Below, one piece after another: positions 1 through 7,763 of a stretch of DNA of 64,000 bases. Source of the DNA: Acidimicrobiia bacterium (GTDB lineage Bacteria > Actinomycetota > Acidimicrobiia > Acidimicrobiales > Bin134); contig JAJEGM010000037.1 of the NCBI GenBank assembly GCA_022819825.1, positions 1 through 64,000 of the forward strand, given 5' to 3'. The stretch's first letter is position 1. Each line of letters begins with the position of its first letter. Both the position numbers and the translations under genes were made by a program. The notes under the pieces were generated by a model that saw nothing but the letters and a program-made list of their open reading frames with translations, was not told the DNA's origin and made no database searches.

Positions 1-132
1 AAACGCTCAGCCCGAGGCTACCGAAACCTACACAACTACCGGCTCAGAATCCTGCTTGCCGCCGGACGAAAACCAGGCCAAACTCAACCCGTCACAAAAA
101 TCAGAACCCGACGTCCCCGCTTCATCGCGTAG
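1..132 (+). mobile_element. C-terminal tail of a probable ISL3-like transposase (truncated by window edge)
   Basis: Frame 1 is open from the first base to a TAG at 130-132 and encodes about 43 residues. They include RGYRNLHNYRLRILLAAG, which resembles the extreme C-terminus of ISL3-type DDE transposases, where a G-[FY]-R-N/S-x-x-N-Y-R-x-R segment is usual. The rest of the gene lies outside the window, so it is unknown whether the element is intact. No convincing terminal inverted repeat was found between the stop and the next gene at 198. The family call rests on one short motif. Confidence 0.5.
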
Positions 133-197
133 AGCCGCTAAAGCCAGCACCAGCTGGGCTCATTTACGCCGAAGGCCGCAACCAGAAAGGCACGCTC

Positions 198-1046
198 ATG
201 GTGAAAGACATCCGCGATGTGACCCCCGACCAGCATTGGGATGCGTTCGAAGAGATCTGGACGGGGCTGATGTCCTACCGGTACCTCAACAAGACCACCC
301 CGGCGCTCGACACCGGTTTTGCCGACGACGAATTGGAGTCGATGCCGCTGCGCCACGACATGCGCAACGCCCACGGCGGGATCATGGCCGCGCCGCTGGC
401 CATCGGCTGCCCCGAGCCCAGCTGGAACGACGATCTGGTGGTGCCCGCCCCGGTGGTGTCGTACACCCAGATCCTGGACGACGCCCGAGGCGTGGACCGG
501 ATCGAGGTGTACCGCGAGGTGATCAACTTCGGCCGCACAATGGGATTCACCCGCTCCAAGGTGGTGGATGCCGCCGACCACTCCCGGGTCATCTCCACGT
601 CGGCAGGAATGGGAGTGAGCCTGGGCGATGTGCCCGACGGCTACGAGGCGGTGGACAACCCGCTCATCCCGGTGGAGGACTCCCCCGACATGCCCCGCCT
701 CCACGAGGTGTTCGGCGTCACCAAGGGCGACGACGGCTGGTACCGGCTCCCCGAACTCACCAAGGAGTTCTCCGCGCCCCATGCTGCGCTACACCTCGGC
801 CCCATCCACATCGTGTTCGACCTCACCGCCCATGAGCTGGTTGAACAGGCGGCAGGCACAAACCGCATCCAGGTGGAGAGCTGGTACGTGATGTTCGTGA
901 AGCCCGGCCTCATAGGCCCATTCCGCTGTGAGGCCGAGGCCGTCACCGGCCGCAGCGGCCGAATCAGCGTCAACCTCACCCTGTTCGACGAGGGCCGCGA
1001 CAACCGCACCATCACCACCGGCTTAGGAGTGTTCCGGGTGGTCTAG
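198..1046 (+). CDS. Double-hotdog acyl-CoA thioesterase-like protein
   Basis: A 282-residue protein, about the length of a tandem hotdog (thioesterase superfamily) protein. The N-terminal half has the PaaI-like pattern MRNAHGGIMAAPLA at about residues 55-68, where the substrate-binding helix normally begins. A second hotdog-like half starts near residue 185 and ends in the strand-rich segment GRISVNLTLFDEGRDNRTIT. It probably hydrolyses an acyl-CoA or binds an acyl thioester; the substrate cannot be read from the sequence. The ATG at 198 follows an AGAAAGG ribosome-binding site by about 8 nt. It stands between a transposase tail and tRNA-Leu and does not share an operon with later genes. Confidence 0.7.
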   Translation: MVKDIRDVTPDQHWDAFEEIWTGLMSYRYLNKTTPALDTGFADDELESMPLRHDMRNAHGGIMAAPLAIGCPEPSWNDDLVVPAPVVSYTQILDDARGVDRIEVYREVINFGRTMGFTRSKVVDAADHSRVISTSAGMGVSLGDVPDGYEAVDNPLIPVEDSPDMPRLHEVFGVTKGDDGWYRLPELTKEFSAPHAALHLGPIHIVFDLTAHELVEQAAGTNRIQVESWYVMFVKPGLIGPFRCEAEAVTGRSGRISVNLTLFDEGRDNRTITTGLGVFRVV

Positions 1047-1102
1047 TGCCGCCCCCACAATTGAGCAGCCACCCCACCGCCCGCCCGGTACCGTGGGATC
1101 AA

Positions 1103-1189
1103 GCCCGGGTGGCGGAATAGGCAGACGCAGGGGGCTTAAACCCCCCAGCCCTCAAAGAGGGCGTGTGGGTTCGACTCCCACCCCGGGCA
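1103..1189 (+). tRNA. tRNA-Leu (anticodon UAA)
   Basis: An 87-nt class II tRNA. The acceptor stem pairs GCCCGGG (1103-1109) with CCCGGGC (1182-1188), with discriminator A at 1189. The D arm has GGCGGAATAGGCAGACGC, and the anticodon stem GGGGG/CCCCC encloses the loop CTTAAAC with anticodon TAA. A long variable arm (GCCCTCAAAGAGGGC) and the T-loop GGTTCGACTCCC are present. No CCA is encoded. The convergent relE gene ends directly against the 3' end, a position often used by integrating elements. Confidence 0.96.
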
Positions 1190-1453
1190 CTAGCGGCGGC
1201 GGTAGGCCTCCCGGCGATGGGCGACTCGAACAACGAGGACTACTAGTTCGTTGTCGAGGACTTCGTATATGACCCTGTAGTCCCCGACGCGTAGGCGGCG
1301 AAGGCCCCGTAGGGCTCCTTTCAGCGGGTAGCCGGCATGCGGCTGCTCGGCGAGACGATCGATGGCGTACACGATGCGCTCGCGGTCCTGGCGAGCAATC
1401 TGCGCCAGGTCTCGGGTCGCGCTGCGTTTAATCCGAACTGAGTATGAGGCCAT
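1190..1453 (-). CDS. relE: RelE/ParE-family toxin of a type II toxin-antitoxin pair
   Basis: An 87-residue basic protein of standard RelE length. It begins MASYSVRIKRSATRDL, carries an RLAEQPHAGYPLKG turn, and ends with RLRVGDYRVIYEVLDNELVVLVVRVAHRREAYRR. The G-x-Y-R-[VI]-[IL]-Y core is diagnostic of RelE-fold ribosome-dependent mRNA interferases or their gyrase-targeting ParE relatives. The antitoxin lies upstream on the same strand (1500-1721), so this is an antitoxin-first operon. The stop codon abuts tRNA-Leu. The 46-bp gap to the antitoxin is unusual for such pairs and holds a second, degenerate copy of this gene's 5' end. Confidence 0.88.
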   Translation of the reverse strand: MASYSVRIKRSATRDLAQIARQDRERIVYAIDRLAEQPHAGYPLKGALRGLRRLRVGDYRVIYEVLDNELVVLVVRVAHRREAYRRR

Positions 1454-1514
1454 CGACTATGGCGTTTGAGCCATTCCTCAATCTCGGGTCGCGCGGCGTT
1501 CAATCCGTGCTGAG
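1411..1514. repeat. Two 32-bp copies of the relE 5' end (partial duplication)
   Basis: Positions 1411-1442, inside the start of relE, and 1483-1514, spanning the antitoxin stop, match at 28 of 32 bases and are offset by 72 bp. On the minus strand in the toxin frame the first copy reads SVRIKRSATRD. The second reads SARIERRATRD followed by a stop. The second copy therefore looks like the beginning of another relE that was cut off. Either an extra toxin 5' end was inserted or a relE was replaced next to the old antitoxin. Confidence 0.7.
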
Positions 1515-1721
1515 CAGCTCATGTCTGACCTGGTCCCAATCGAGCACCGGGTCGGCTGGGTCTCGCAGGCGCTCAAGGGCCACATCGAGATCGTCGTAGT
1601 CCTCCAAATAGCGTTCCAAGGCCTGGCGAATGATGTCGGCTCGGCTGCGCTTCAAGTCCTCAGCGGCGGCGTCCAGCGCCTCGACAAGCTCATCAGGAAC
1701 CCGGGCGGTGATCTGGCTCAT
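1500..1721 (-). CDS. Ribbon-helix-helix antitoxin (CopG/ParD/RelB-like)
   Basis: A 73-residue acidic protein. The N-terminus SQITARVPDELVEALDAAAEDL supplies the beta-strand and first helix of a ribbon-helix-helix DNA-binding fold. KRSRADIIRQALERYLEDY is the second helix of that fold. The acidic C-terminus (DYDDLDVALERLRDPADPVLDW) would wrap the toxin. An AAGGAG ribosome-binding site sits 5 nt before the ATG. Two TTGACA hexamers on the minus strand (1774-1779 and 1744-1749) lie upstream and could be promoter or operator parts of the autoregulated pair. The 123 bp between this gene and the next hold no other gene. Confidence 0.87.
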   Translation of the reverse strand: MSQITARVPDELVEALDAAAEDLKRSRADIIRQALERYLEDYDDLDVALERLRDPADPVLDWDQVRHELLSTD

Positions 1722-1844
1722 ACGGACTCCTTGGTCAGCTGGATGTCAATCGAGTTGTCTGACTTCAATCTAATGTCAAGTGATCCCAATGGCAACTAAC
1801 CAGTTGGGCTAGGCGCGGTAGTTCAAGGCGGTTTGGAGCTGGCG

Positions 1845-3044
1845 TTAGATGATGCCGTCGGCTCTGAGGGCTTCTAGTTCGGTGGTGGACAGGCCGAGCG
1901 TGCTGGAGAGCACTTCGTCGGTGTGTTCGCCGAGGCGGGGGGCGCCGGTGGGTGCGGCTGGGGTCTCGCCGAGCATGCGGGGGAAGGGGGCTTGCTGGCG
2001 GACCGGTCCGATGATCGGGTCCTGGACGGTGCATATGTCACCTCTGGCCTGGACGTGCTCGTCGGCGGCGAGGTCGGCCACGTCGTAGATCTTTCCGGCG
2101 GGCACGTCGCGGGCCACGCAGCGGGCCTCTATTTCGTCGGCGTCTTCCTCAGACACCCATTGGGCAACTATGGCGTTGATGTCAGCGCGGTTGCGGGCTC
2201 GGGCCGCAGGGTTGGCGAAGCGCTCGTCTTCGACCAGGTCAGGGCGGTCCATGGCCCGGCACAGCCGCTCGAAGAAGACCTGGCTGCCGCCCACGATGTA
2301 CACATAGCGCGAGTCGCGGCTGGCATAGTTGCCGATCGGCGCCGCATTGTCGAGGCTGTTGCCTGAGCGGTTTCGGACCCAGTCCAGCCGGTCGTAGGCG
2401 GCGATTGTCCACTCCATGATGCGCAGCATCGAGCCGTACATGAACACGTCGATAACCCCGCCGACCCCGGTGCCGCGGGCGTCGCGTTCATAGAGCAGGC
2501 TGGTGATCGCCTGAGCCGCGAACAGGCCGGTCAGGTAGCCAGCGATGTTCGCTCCCGGCCTCGCCGGAGGCCGATCGGGATCGCCGGTGAGATGCATCAG
2601 CCCGCTGAAGGCCAGTGCGTTTCCGTTGAGGCCCGGCTGCAGCGACTTGGGGCCGTCCTGGCCGAACACGCTGAAGCGGGCCGTCACCAGGCTGGGCGGA
2701 AGACGGGACGGGTCGATGTTCCAGCGTTCGAGTGTGCCGGGACGGAAGCTCTCACACAATACGTCGCTGGAGGAGACCAGGGAACGGAGGATCTCTTGGC
2801 CCTGCGGGCGGCGCAAGTCGATGGTCACCGACTTTCGGCCCCTGCCCTCCACCGACCAATACAGGGAGTACAGCTGATCGTCGTGGTCGACGTAGGGGCC
2901 GAGATAGCGCAGGCTATCGCCTCGCCCGGGATCCTCGATCTTGATTATCTCGGCCCCCTGCTCGCCCAGGATCGCGGCGCAGAAGGGCGCCGAGACGCGG
3001 GAACCGAGGTCGATAACCCGCAATCCTTCAAGGGGGCGCCTCAT
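1845..3044 (-). CDS. CaiB/BaiF family III CoA-transferase paralogue lacking the catalytic Asp
   Basis: 399 residues from ATG 3044, which has GGAG 7 nt upstream; a TTG four codons earlier is less likely. The family opening is clear: LRVIDLGSRVSAPFCAAILGEQGAEIIKIEDP, then RGRKSVTIDLRRPQGQ and FRPGTLERWNIDP. Family III enzymes shuttle CoA through an aspartyl-CoA intermediate. At the expected position this protein reads NIAGYLTG (codon GGC), whereas the neighbouring paralogue reads VSDYLTG (GAC). The normal mechanism should therefore fail unless another residue substitutes. It may be a structural partner of the next gene, or a divergent enzyme. It is the last gene of the minus-strand run that starts at 7702. 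Confidence 0.85.
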   Translation of the reverse strand: MRRPLEGLRVIDLGSRVSAPFCAAILGEQGAEIIKIEDPGRGDSLRYLGPYVDHDDQLYSLYWSVEGRGRKSVTIDLRRPQGQEILRSLVSSSDVLCESFRPGTLERWNIDPSRLPPSLVTARFSVFGQDGPKSLQPGLNGNALAFSGLMHLTGDPDRPPARPGANIAGYLTGLFAAQAITSLLYERDARGTGVGGVIDVFMYGSMLRIMEWTIAAYDRLDWVRNRSGNSLDNAAPIGNYASRDSRYVYIVGGSQVFFERLCRAMDRPDLVEDERFANPAARARNRADINAIVAQWVSEEDADEIEARCVARDVPAGKIYDVADLAADEHVQARGDICTVQDPIIGPVRQQAPFPRMLGETPAAPTGAPRLGEHTDEVLSSTLGLSTTELEALRADGII

Positions 3045-3078
3045 CAGCTTCTCCAATCCGCAGCTGCAAATGCCACCC

Positions 3079-4281
3079 TCAGATTACGTTGCGCTCTCGC
3101 AGGTCATCGATCTGGGCTTCTGAGAGTCCCAACAGGCCTGAGAGCACCTCATCGGTGTGCTCACCCAATCGGGGCGCGCCCACCGGAACGGGAGGCGGAT
3201 CGCCATCGAAGCGGGGGAAGGGGGCCTGCTGGCGAACCGGGCCGATGACAGGATCGTCAACGGTGCAGACATCTCCGCGAGCCCGCACCTGGTCGTCGGC
3301 AACCACATCCGCCACGTCGTAGATGACGCTGACGGGCACGCCGTGGCTGAGGCAGCGCTCTTCGATGGTGGCTGCGTCGAGGCCTGACGCCCACTCGGCG
3401 ACGGTCTGGTTGACTACATCCCGGTTGAGACGACGCGCCTTTGGGGTGGCGAAGCGCTCGTCGGCCAGCAGCTCGGGCCGGCCCATAGCCTCGCAGAGAC
3501 GTTCGAACACTGCCTGGCGCACGGCCACGACGCATACATACCGGCCGTCGCGGCTCTGGAAGTTGTCGAGCGGGGCAGCGTTGTTTGATCGGTTGCCCGT
3601 GCGTGGGCGCACCGAGCCTAGGCGGTCGTAGGCCGCAATCGTCCACTCCATGATCCGCAGCACCGAACCGTAGAGGTAAGCGTCTATCACGCCTCCAGTT
3701 CCTGTGCCCTTGGCGTCGCGCTCATAGAGCAGGCTCGTCACGGCCTGAGCTGCGAACACCCCGGTCAAATAGTCGGAAACGGGAAGGGCCGGCCGCGTTG
3801 GGGGTCCGTCGGGTTGTCCGGTGAGGTGCGTCAGCCCGGCGAACGCGACGGCGTTGTGGTCGAATCCGTTGTACAGAGACTTGGGCCCCTGCTGGCCGTA
3901 CAGGCTGATGCGGGCCGTGACCAGCCTCGGGTCGAGCTGGCTCGGGTCGATGTTCCAGCGCTCCAACGTGCCGGGGCGGAAGTTCTCGCACACCACATCG
4001 GACACCGAAGCCAGACGCCGGAACAGATCCTGGCCCTCAGGGCTTCGAAGGTTGATGGTCACCGACTTGCGCCCCCGGCCCTCCACCGACCAATAGAGGG
4101 AGTAAGCGTTGCCGTCGTCATCAACGGTGAAGGGCCCGTTCAGACGGGTTTTGTCGCCGCGATCGGGATCCTCGATCTTGATCACCTCTGCGCCCTGCTC
4201 GCCCAGGATCCCGGCGCAGAACGGGGCCGCCACACGGGTACCCATATCGAGCACCCTGATCCCGGCCAGAGGCTGCCTCAT
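3079..4281 (-). CDS. CaiB/BaiF family III CoA-transferase
   Basis: 400 residues, closely related throughout to the gene 34 bp downstream, pointing to tandem duplication. It has the family N-terminus LAGIRVLDMGTRVAAPFCAGILGEQGAEVIKIEDPDRGD and keeps the expected catalytic Asp in VSDYLTGVFAAQA. It should transfer CoA between acyl-CoA donors and carboxylic acid acceptors; the substrate is unknown. Its ATG overlaps the stop codon of a decayed relE fragment. The two CoA-transferases may form a hetero-oligomer with one competent active site, but that is inference. Confidence 0.88.
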   Translation of the reverse strand: MRQPLAGIRVLDMGTRVAAPFCAGILGEQGAEVIKIEDPDRGDKTRLNGPFTVDDDGNAYSLYWSVEGRGRKSVTINLRSPEGQDLFRRLASVSDVVCENFRPGTLERWNIDPSQLDPRLVTARISLYGQQGPKSLYNGFDHNAVAFAGLTHLTGQPDGPPTRPALPVSDYLTGVFAAQAVTSLLYERDAKGTGTGGVIDAYLYGSVLRIMEWTIAAYDRLGSVRPRTGNRSNNAAPLDNFQSRDGRYVCVVAVRQAVFERLCEAMGRPELLADERFATPKARRLNRDVVNQTVAEWASGLDAATIEERCLSHGVPVSVIYDVADVVADDQVRARGDVCTVDDPVIGPVRQQAPFPRFDGDPPPVPVGAPRLGEHTDEVLSGLLGLSEAQIDDLRERNVI

Positions 4282-4391
4282 TGGGACTGCGATTCGCCGC
4301 GCTGGTAGAAGCCCTCCCTCATGACGAGGACTACCAGTTCAATGTCGAGCACTTCGTATATGACCTTATTGTCGCAGACGCGTATCCGGTG
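4278..4391 (-). pseudogene. Remnant of a RelE-family toxin gene (C-terminal piece)
   Basis: The minus strand directly after the SDR stop, in the same frame, encodes RIRVCDNKVIYEVLDIELVV and then LVMREGFYQR. This aligns with RLRVGDYRVIYEVLDNELVVLVV of the intact RelE at 1190-1453. No start codon or N-terminal half is present. The Gly and Tyr of the RelE core motif have changed to Cys and Asn-type residues. The stop TGA (4278-4280) overlaps the ATG of the CoA-transferase. The piece fills the gap between two metabolic genes, so translation of the CoA-transferase may be coupled to it. Confidence 0.75.
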
Positions 4392-5129
4392 TCAGCTGGT
4401 GATGGAGCCGCCGGCGAGGGGGATGGTTTGGGCGGTCATCCAGGAGGCTTCCTCAGAGGCTAGGTAGGCGCATAGCGCGGCGACGTCTTCGGGGGTGCCC
4501 AGCCGCCGGGTGGGAATGGCCCTGGCCAATTGGTCGGTGACGCCAGTGTCGCCGGTGTTGGACATCAGGCCGAGGGCGATGGAGTTCACCGTGACCCCCG
4601 TCTGGGCCACCTCAAGCGCCACGGAGCGGAGCAGCCCGGCCGCGCCGCCCTTGCCTGCCGAGTAGGCCGCCACCCCGATGTTCACGCCGACAGTCCCGGC
4701 CCCGGAGACGACGGCGATGACCCGGCCCCAGCCCCGCTCAATCATCCCGGGCAGCACCGCGTGGGTGCAGTTCAAGACGCCGCCGAGGTTGACGGCAAGA
4801 GGCCCGATCCACTCGTCGGGCACTGTCTCGGCAAAGGGTTTGACCTGCATGGTCTCGGCCCCGGCGTTGCCGGCGTTGTTGACCAGGATGTCGATGGACC
4901 GGTCATCGATCGCCGCCCGCACCGCTTCGCCATCGGTGACGTCGAAGGGCAGCGCCTCGGCTGAATGGCCTGCTCCCACTATGGCGTCGGCAACTTCACC
5001 GGCCCGATCCGCAACGATGTCGTTGACCAGAACGTGGGCCCCTTGGGACGCCAGCGTGCGGGCCACGCCCGCGCCGACATTCTGGCCAGCGCCGGTGACC
5101 AGCGCCGTTTTGCCGTCAAGATTGAACAT
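4392..5129 (-). CDS. Short-chain dehydrogenase/reductase (FabG-like)
   Basis: 245 residues, classical SDR length. The Rossmann nucleotide-binding motif TGAGQNVGAG is at about residues 12-21 and NNAG at about 84-87. The catalytic Ser precedes YSAGK (YxxxK) near residue 158. The C-terminus WMTAQTIPLAGGSITS is the usual SDR end. It likely oxidises a hydroxyacyl-CoA or secondary alcohol with NAD(P). It lies 24 bp downstream of the acyl-CoA dehydrogenase on the same strand, consistent with one acyl-CoA-processing operon. Confidence 0.88.
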   Translation of the reverse strand: MFNLDGKTALVTGAGQNVGAGVARTLASQGAHVLVNDIVADRAGEVADAIVGAGHSAEALPFDVTDGEAVRAAIDDRSIDILVNNAGNAGAETMQVKPFAETVPDEWIGPLAVNLGGVLNCTHAVLPGMIERGWGRVIAVVSGAGTVGVNIGVAAYSAGKGGAAGLLRSVALEVAQTGVTVNSIALGLMSNTGDTGVTDQLARAIPTRRLGTPEDVAALCAYLASEEASWMTAQTIPLAGGSITS

Positions 5130-5153
5130 GGATGTCGCTCCCTTTCTTCCCCG

Positions 5154-6428
5154 CTATCTGGGGACGTCCTGCCAGGCTATGTCGTGGTAGGGGTCGGGCT
5201 CGCGGGGTAGGCCCAGCACCTTCTCGCCGATCACGTTCTTGTTGACCTCTGTGGTTCCCCCCTCGATGGTGTTGGCCCGGCTTCGCAGCATGCCCTTTGC
5301 CACATAGGGCATGTGAGCGGCCCAGGCTTCGATGGAGTCTCGCCCCTCGGACGGCTCGGTGGATATCCAGGCCACCGATCCCATACCCGCCAGATCCGCA
5401 GCGGCCAGTTGGAGTGCCTGGTTGAGCTGGCTTTGTTGCACCTTGCCGATCGACGCCGCTGGCCCCGGCGTACCTCCGGCCTTGACCGTGGCCCGAACGC
5501 GGTCGTTGGTCCACGCCCGGATCTTCTCCTCGGAATAGAGCCGCATGAGCCGGTCGCGCTCCACCGGGCCCACGTCAGCCTGACGAGCCTGGTTGAGGAG
5601 GCTGTCGACTCCCCCGCCGCCTATGCGGTCGACGCCGCCCGAGCCGGCCCCGGCCACCATCTGGCGCTCGCCGGCCAGGGTGGCCCCGGCCACCCGCCAC
5701 CCGTCGCCCGCGGTGCCGACCCGGTAGAAGTCGGGAACCCGCACCTCCTCCAGCCACACCTCGTTGAAGTCGATCTCACCGCCGATGTGGCGCAGAGGGC
5801 GCACCTCCACCCCGGGCGACGACAAGTCGACCAGGAAGTAGGTGATGCCCCGGCGCTTGGCGACGGTGGGATCGGTGCGGGCCAGGCAGATGGCGAACTC
5901 CGACTCGTGGGCCCAAGTGCTCCACACCTTTTGTCCGGTGAGGATCCACTCATCTCCGTCTTGTTCAGCCCGCATGGCCAGCGAGGCCAGATCGGAGCCC
6001 GCGCCGGGCTCGCTGAACATCTGGCACCACCGCTCCTGGTTGGCCACCATGGGGGGCAGAAAGCGCAGGCGCTGCTCCTCGGTGCCGTGGGCGAACAGCG
6101 CCGGGGCGGTGTTGTGCAGTCCCAGGGGGTTGAGCCGGCCCAAATTGAGCGGGGCGATGACCGTTTCGGCCACCCGGGCCTTGGCCGGGGGCAAGTCGAG
6201 GCCCCCATATTCGACCGGCCAAGTGGCCACCGCCAGCCCGGATGCGGCAAAGGTGGGATACCAGGCCTCGTAGTCCTTTCTCGGCCTCACTTCCCGGATG
6301 GCCCGCCGCCCACGAGGAGCGGCGTCGCGCCATGCCTGGGGGACGTGCTCGGCCACCCACTCCGTGACCGCGGCCCTGATCTCACCGTCGCTGCTCGACG
6401 CGTCGATCAGAAGCCGCTCGGAGTTCAT
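5154..6428 (-). CDS. Acyl-CoA dehydrogenase
   Basis: 424 residues, full length for the family. The FAD/substrate motif EPGAGSDLASL and the segment GQKVWSTWAHES are typical of the ACAD middle domain. Near the C-terminus, ANTIEGGTTEVNKNVIGEKVLG matches the FAD-binding and dimer region. It should form an alpha,beta-double bond in an acyl-CoA, passing electrons to ETF. The ATG overlaps the stop of the upstream hotdog dehydratase by 4 bp, indicating translational coupling and suggesting consecutive steps on the same acyl-CoA. Confidence 0.92.
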   Translation of the reverse strand: MNSERLLIDASSSDGEIRAAVTEWVAEHVPQAWRDAAPRGRRAIREVRPRKDYEAWYPTFAASGLAVATWPVEYGGLDLPPAKARVAETVIAPLNLGRLNPLGLHNTAPALFAHGTEEQRLRFLPPMVANQERWCQMFSEPGAGSDLASLAMRAEQDGDEWILTGQKVWSTWAHESEFAICLARTDPTVAKRRGITYFLVDLSSPGVEVRPLRHIGGEIDFNEVWLEEVRVPDFYRVGTAGDGWRVAGATLAGERQMVAGAGSGGVDRIGGGGVDSLLNQARQADVGPVERDRLMRLYSEEKIRAWTNDRVRATVKAGGTPGPAASIGKVQQSQLNQALQLAAADLAGMGSVAWISTEPSEGRDSIEAWAAHMPYVAKGMLRSRANTIEGGTTEVNKNVIGEKVLGLPREPDPYHDIAWQDVPR

Positions 6429-7702
6429 TCCGCCGACATCGCCTCAAACCGCTCGACAAGCGCATCGAGCGCCTCGGCCGCGGTGGTGGCCCCTCCCGGC
6501 GGGGTGGGCAACTTCACCGGTCCGTGCTCCCGGCTCGGCAGCAGAATCGTGGCGTGTCCGGGACAGGTGGTCTCGCCCCGCTGGTTCTCGCCATATATGT
6601 CGAGGTCGACGGCGGGGGTGCCTTCTTCGGTGCGGTACTTGCGGGTCACCGTGCCCCGCATCCAATGGGTGTCGCCCACATAGTTGAACCGGCGGAACTC
6701 CACGTCGAGGGCGGCCAGCCAGGCATCGTCGCCCATCCAGTCGGTACACAGGTGTACCAGCCAGGTCTCGCGCATCCGGCCGTAGTCGTATATTGCCGGG
6801 TTGCCCGCCCGCCGGGCCCACTCGGGGTCCCAGTGGACCCGCTGCTGTACGTCGGGAATGTTGAGATCGTCAGGCCGGAAGAACCCCGGCACCCGCTGGC
6901 GCTGCTGCACACCCAGCCGCAGTGCCTTCACCCCGTACAGGCCCATGCCCATGCCGGTGTGCCACACCACCATGTCGGTGACCCGCATGGGCCCCTTGAC
7001 CAGCGGGGGCAGCTCGTCGCCATCCTCCACGTCTTCCCACCAGCGGGGCTCAGCGCCCCGGCGGCGCTCCGGCTCGGCGCGGACCGCCTCGGTGATCTCG
7101 GCGATCTGCTCATCGGTGTAGGGCTCGATCTCGATGTCGCTGTACTTGCCCTTGCCCTCGTCGGCCTTGCGCTCCACCGCCCCCCGGTCGGTTCGGATCA
7201 TCAGCCGGTACTGGGCCGACAGCACCGCGTCCTCAGTGGCGAACACCTCCCCCGTCCACTCGTGCACGGTGCGGGTCGCAAATTCGCTCTTCTTGTCGTG
7301 CACGCCCACCAAGGCATTCCGCCGGGTGACCCGCATCCCCGGGCGCAGCGGAGCCCACCACTCCCGATAGCTGCCCGAGTAGTAGGCGTGGGCGCCCTTT
7401 AGCGGATCCCCCTTGAGCAGCGCCTTGGTGTCGGGGTCGAGCTTCTCAACCTCGTTCTCCCCGATGAGCGTGTCGCCACCGTTCATGTTGGGCGACGAGA
7501 TCGGCCCTCCCCACACGGTGCCCGCCCCGTAGTCGGGATCGCACCACAGCGGGTTGTCGTCGCCGAAAGCCTCCGCCACCTGCCGAAACGCATCGGCGTT
7601 GGGCTCGCGATACCAAGGAGGCTGAGGATGCGGCTGAGCAATCCCGATCCGAGCCCGCAACCGGGCAATAGCCTCGTCGGTTATCGCTCCCCCATCCGAC
7701 AC
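6425..7702 (-). CDS. Fused MaoC-like double-hotdog dehydratase/hydratase
   Basis: 425 residues. The N-terminal half (NADAFRQVAEAFGDDNPLWCDPDYG) is the FAS1-type/MaoC N-terminal dehydratase pattern. The C-terminal half includes MVVWHTGMGMG and HWDPEWARRAGNPAIYDYG, ending with a hotdog that carries the GHATILLPSR strand. It probably hydrates an enoyl-CoA or handles a related acyl-CoA. The GTG start at 7702 is preceded by a -10-like TACAGT only 7 nt away, implying a leaderless mRNA. It heads a minus-strand run with the acyl-CoA dehydrogenase, SDR and two CoA-transferases. Confidence 0.8.
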   Translation of the reverse strand: MSDGGAITDEAIARLRARIGIAQPHPQPPWYREPNADAFRQVAEAFGDDNPLWCDPDYGAGTVWGGPISSPNMNGGDTLIGENEVEKLDPDTKALLKGDPLKGAHAYYSGSYREWWAPLRPGMRVTRRNALVGVHDKKSEFATRTVHEWTGEVFATEDAVLSAQYRLMIRTDRGAVERKADEGKGKYSDIEIEPYTDEQIAEITEAVRAEPERRRGAEPRWWEDVEDGDELPPLVKGPMRVTDMVVWHTGMGMGLYGVKALRLGVQQRQRVPGFFRPDDLNIPDVQQRVHWDPEWARRAGNPAIYDYGRMRETWLVHLCTDWMGDDAWLAALDVEFRRFNYVGDTHWMRGTVTRKYRTEEGTPAVDLDIYGENQRGETTCPGHATILLPSREHGPVKLPTPPGGATTAAEALDALVERFEAMSAE

Positions 7703-7709
7703 GCATCGG

Positions 7710-7715
7710 ACTGTA
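7710..7715 (-). promoter_or_regulatory. -10 element TACAGT for a leaderless transcript of the MaoC-like gene
   Basis: On the minus strand TACAGT is followed by 7 nt and then the GTG start codon. This matches the actinobacterial TAnnnT -10 consensus and would place the transcription start at or next to the start codon. No Shine-Dalgarno sequence is visible. The same arrangement recurs at several other genes in the window. Confidence 0.5.
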
Positions 7716-7763
7716 CCCGACGCCCTAGCCCGCTTCTCCCCTGAAGACAGGGTCCAAATTCAC

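Noticed and set aside
56-835. Plus-strand frame overlapping the thioesterase
   Set aside because: Arg/Pro/Gly-rich translation typical of an off-frame reading; the thioesterase frame at 198-1046 has family motifs and a ribosome-binding site.
1793-1806. Hairpin CAACT-AACC-AGTTG as a terminator of the CoA-transferase run
   Set aside because: The stem is only 5 bp with no T-tract, too weak to call.
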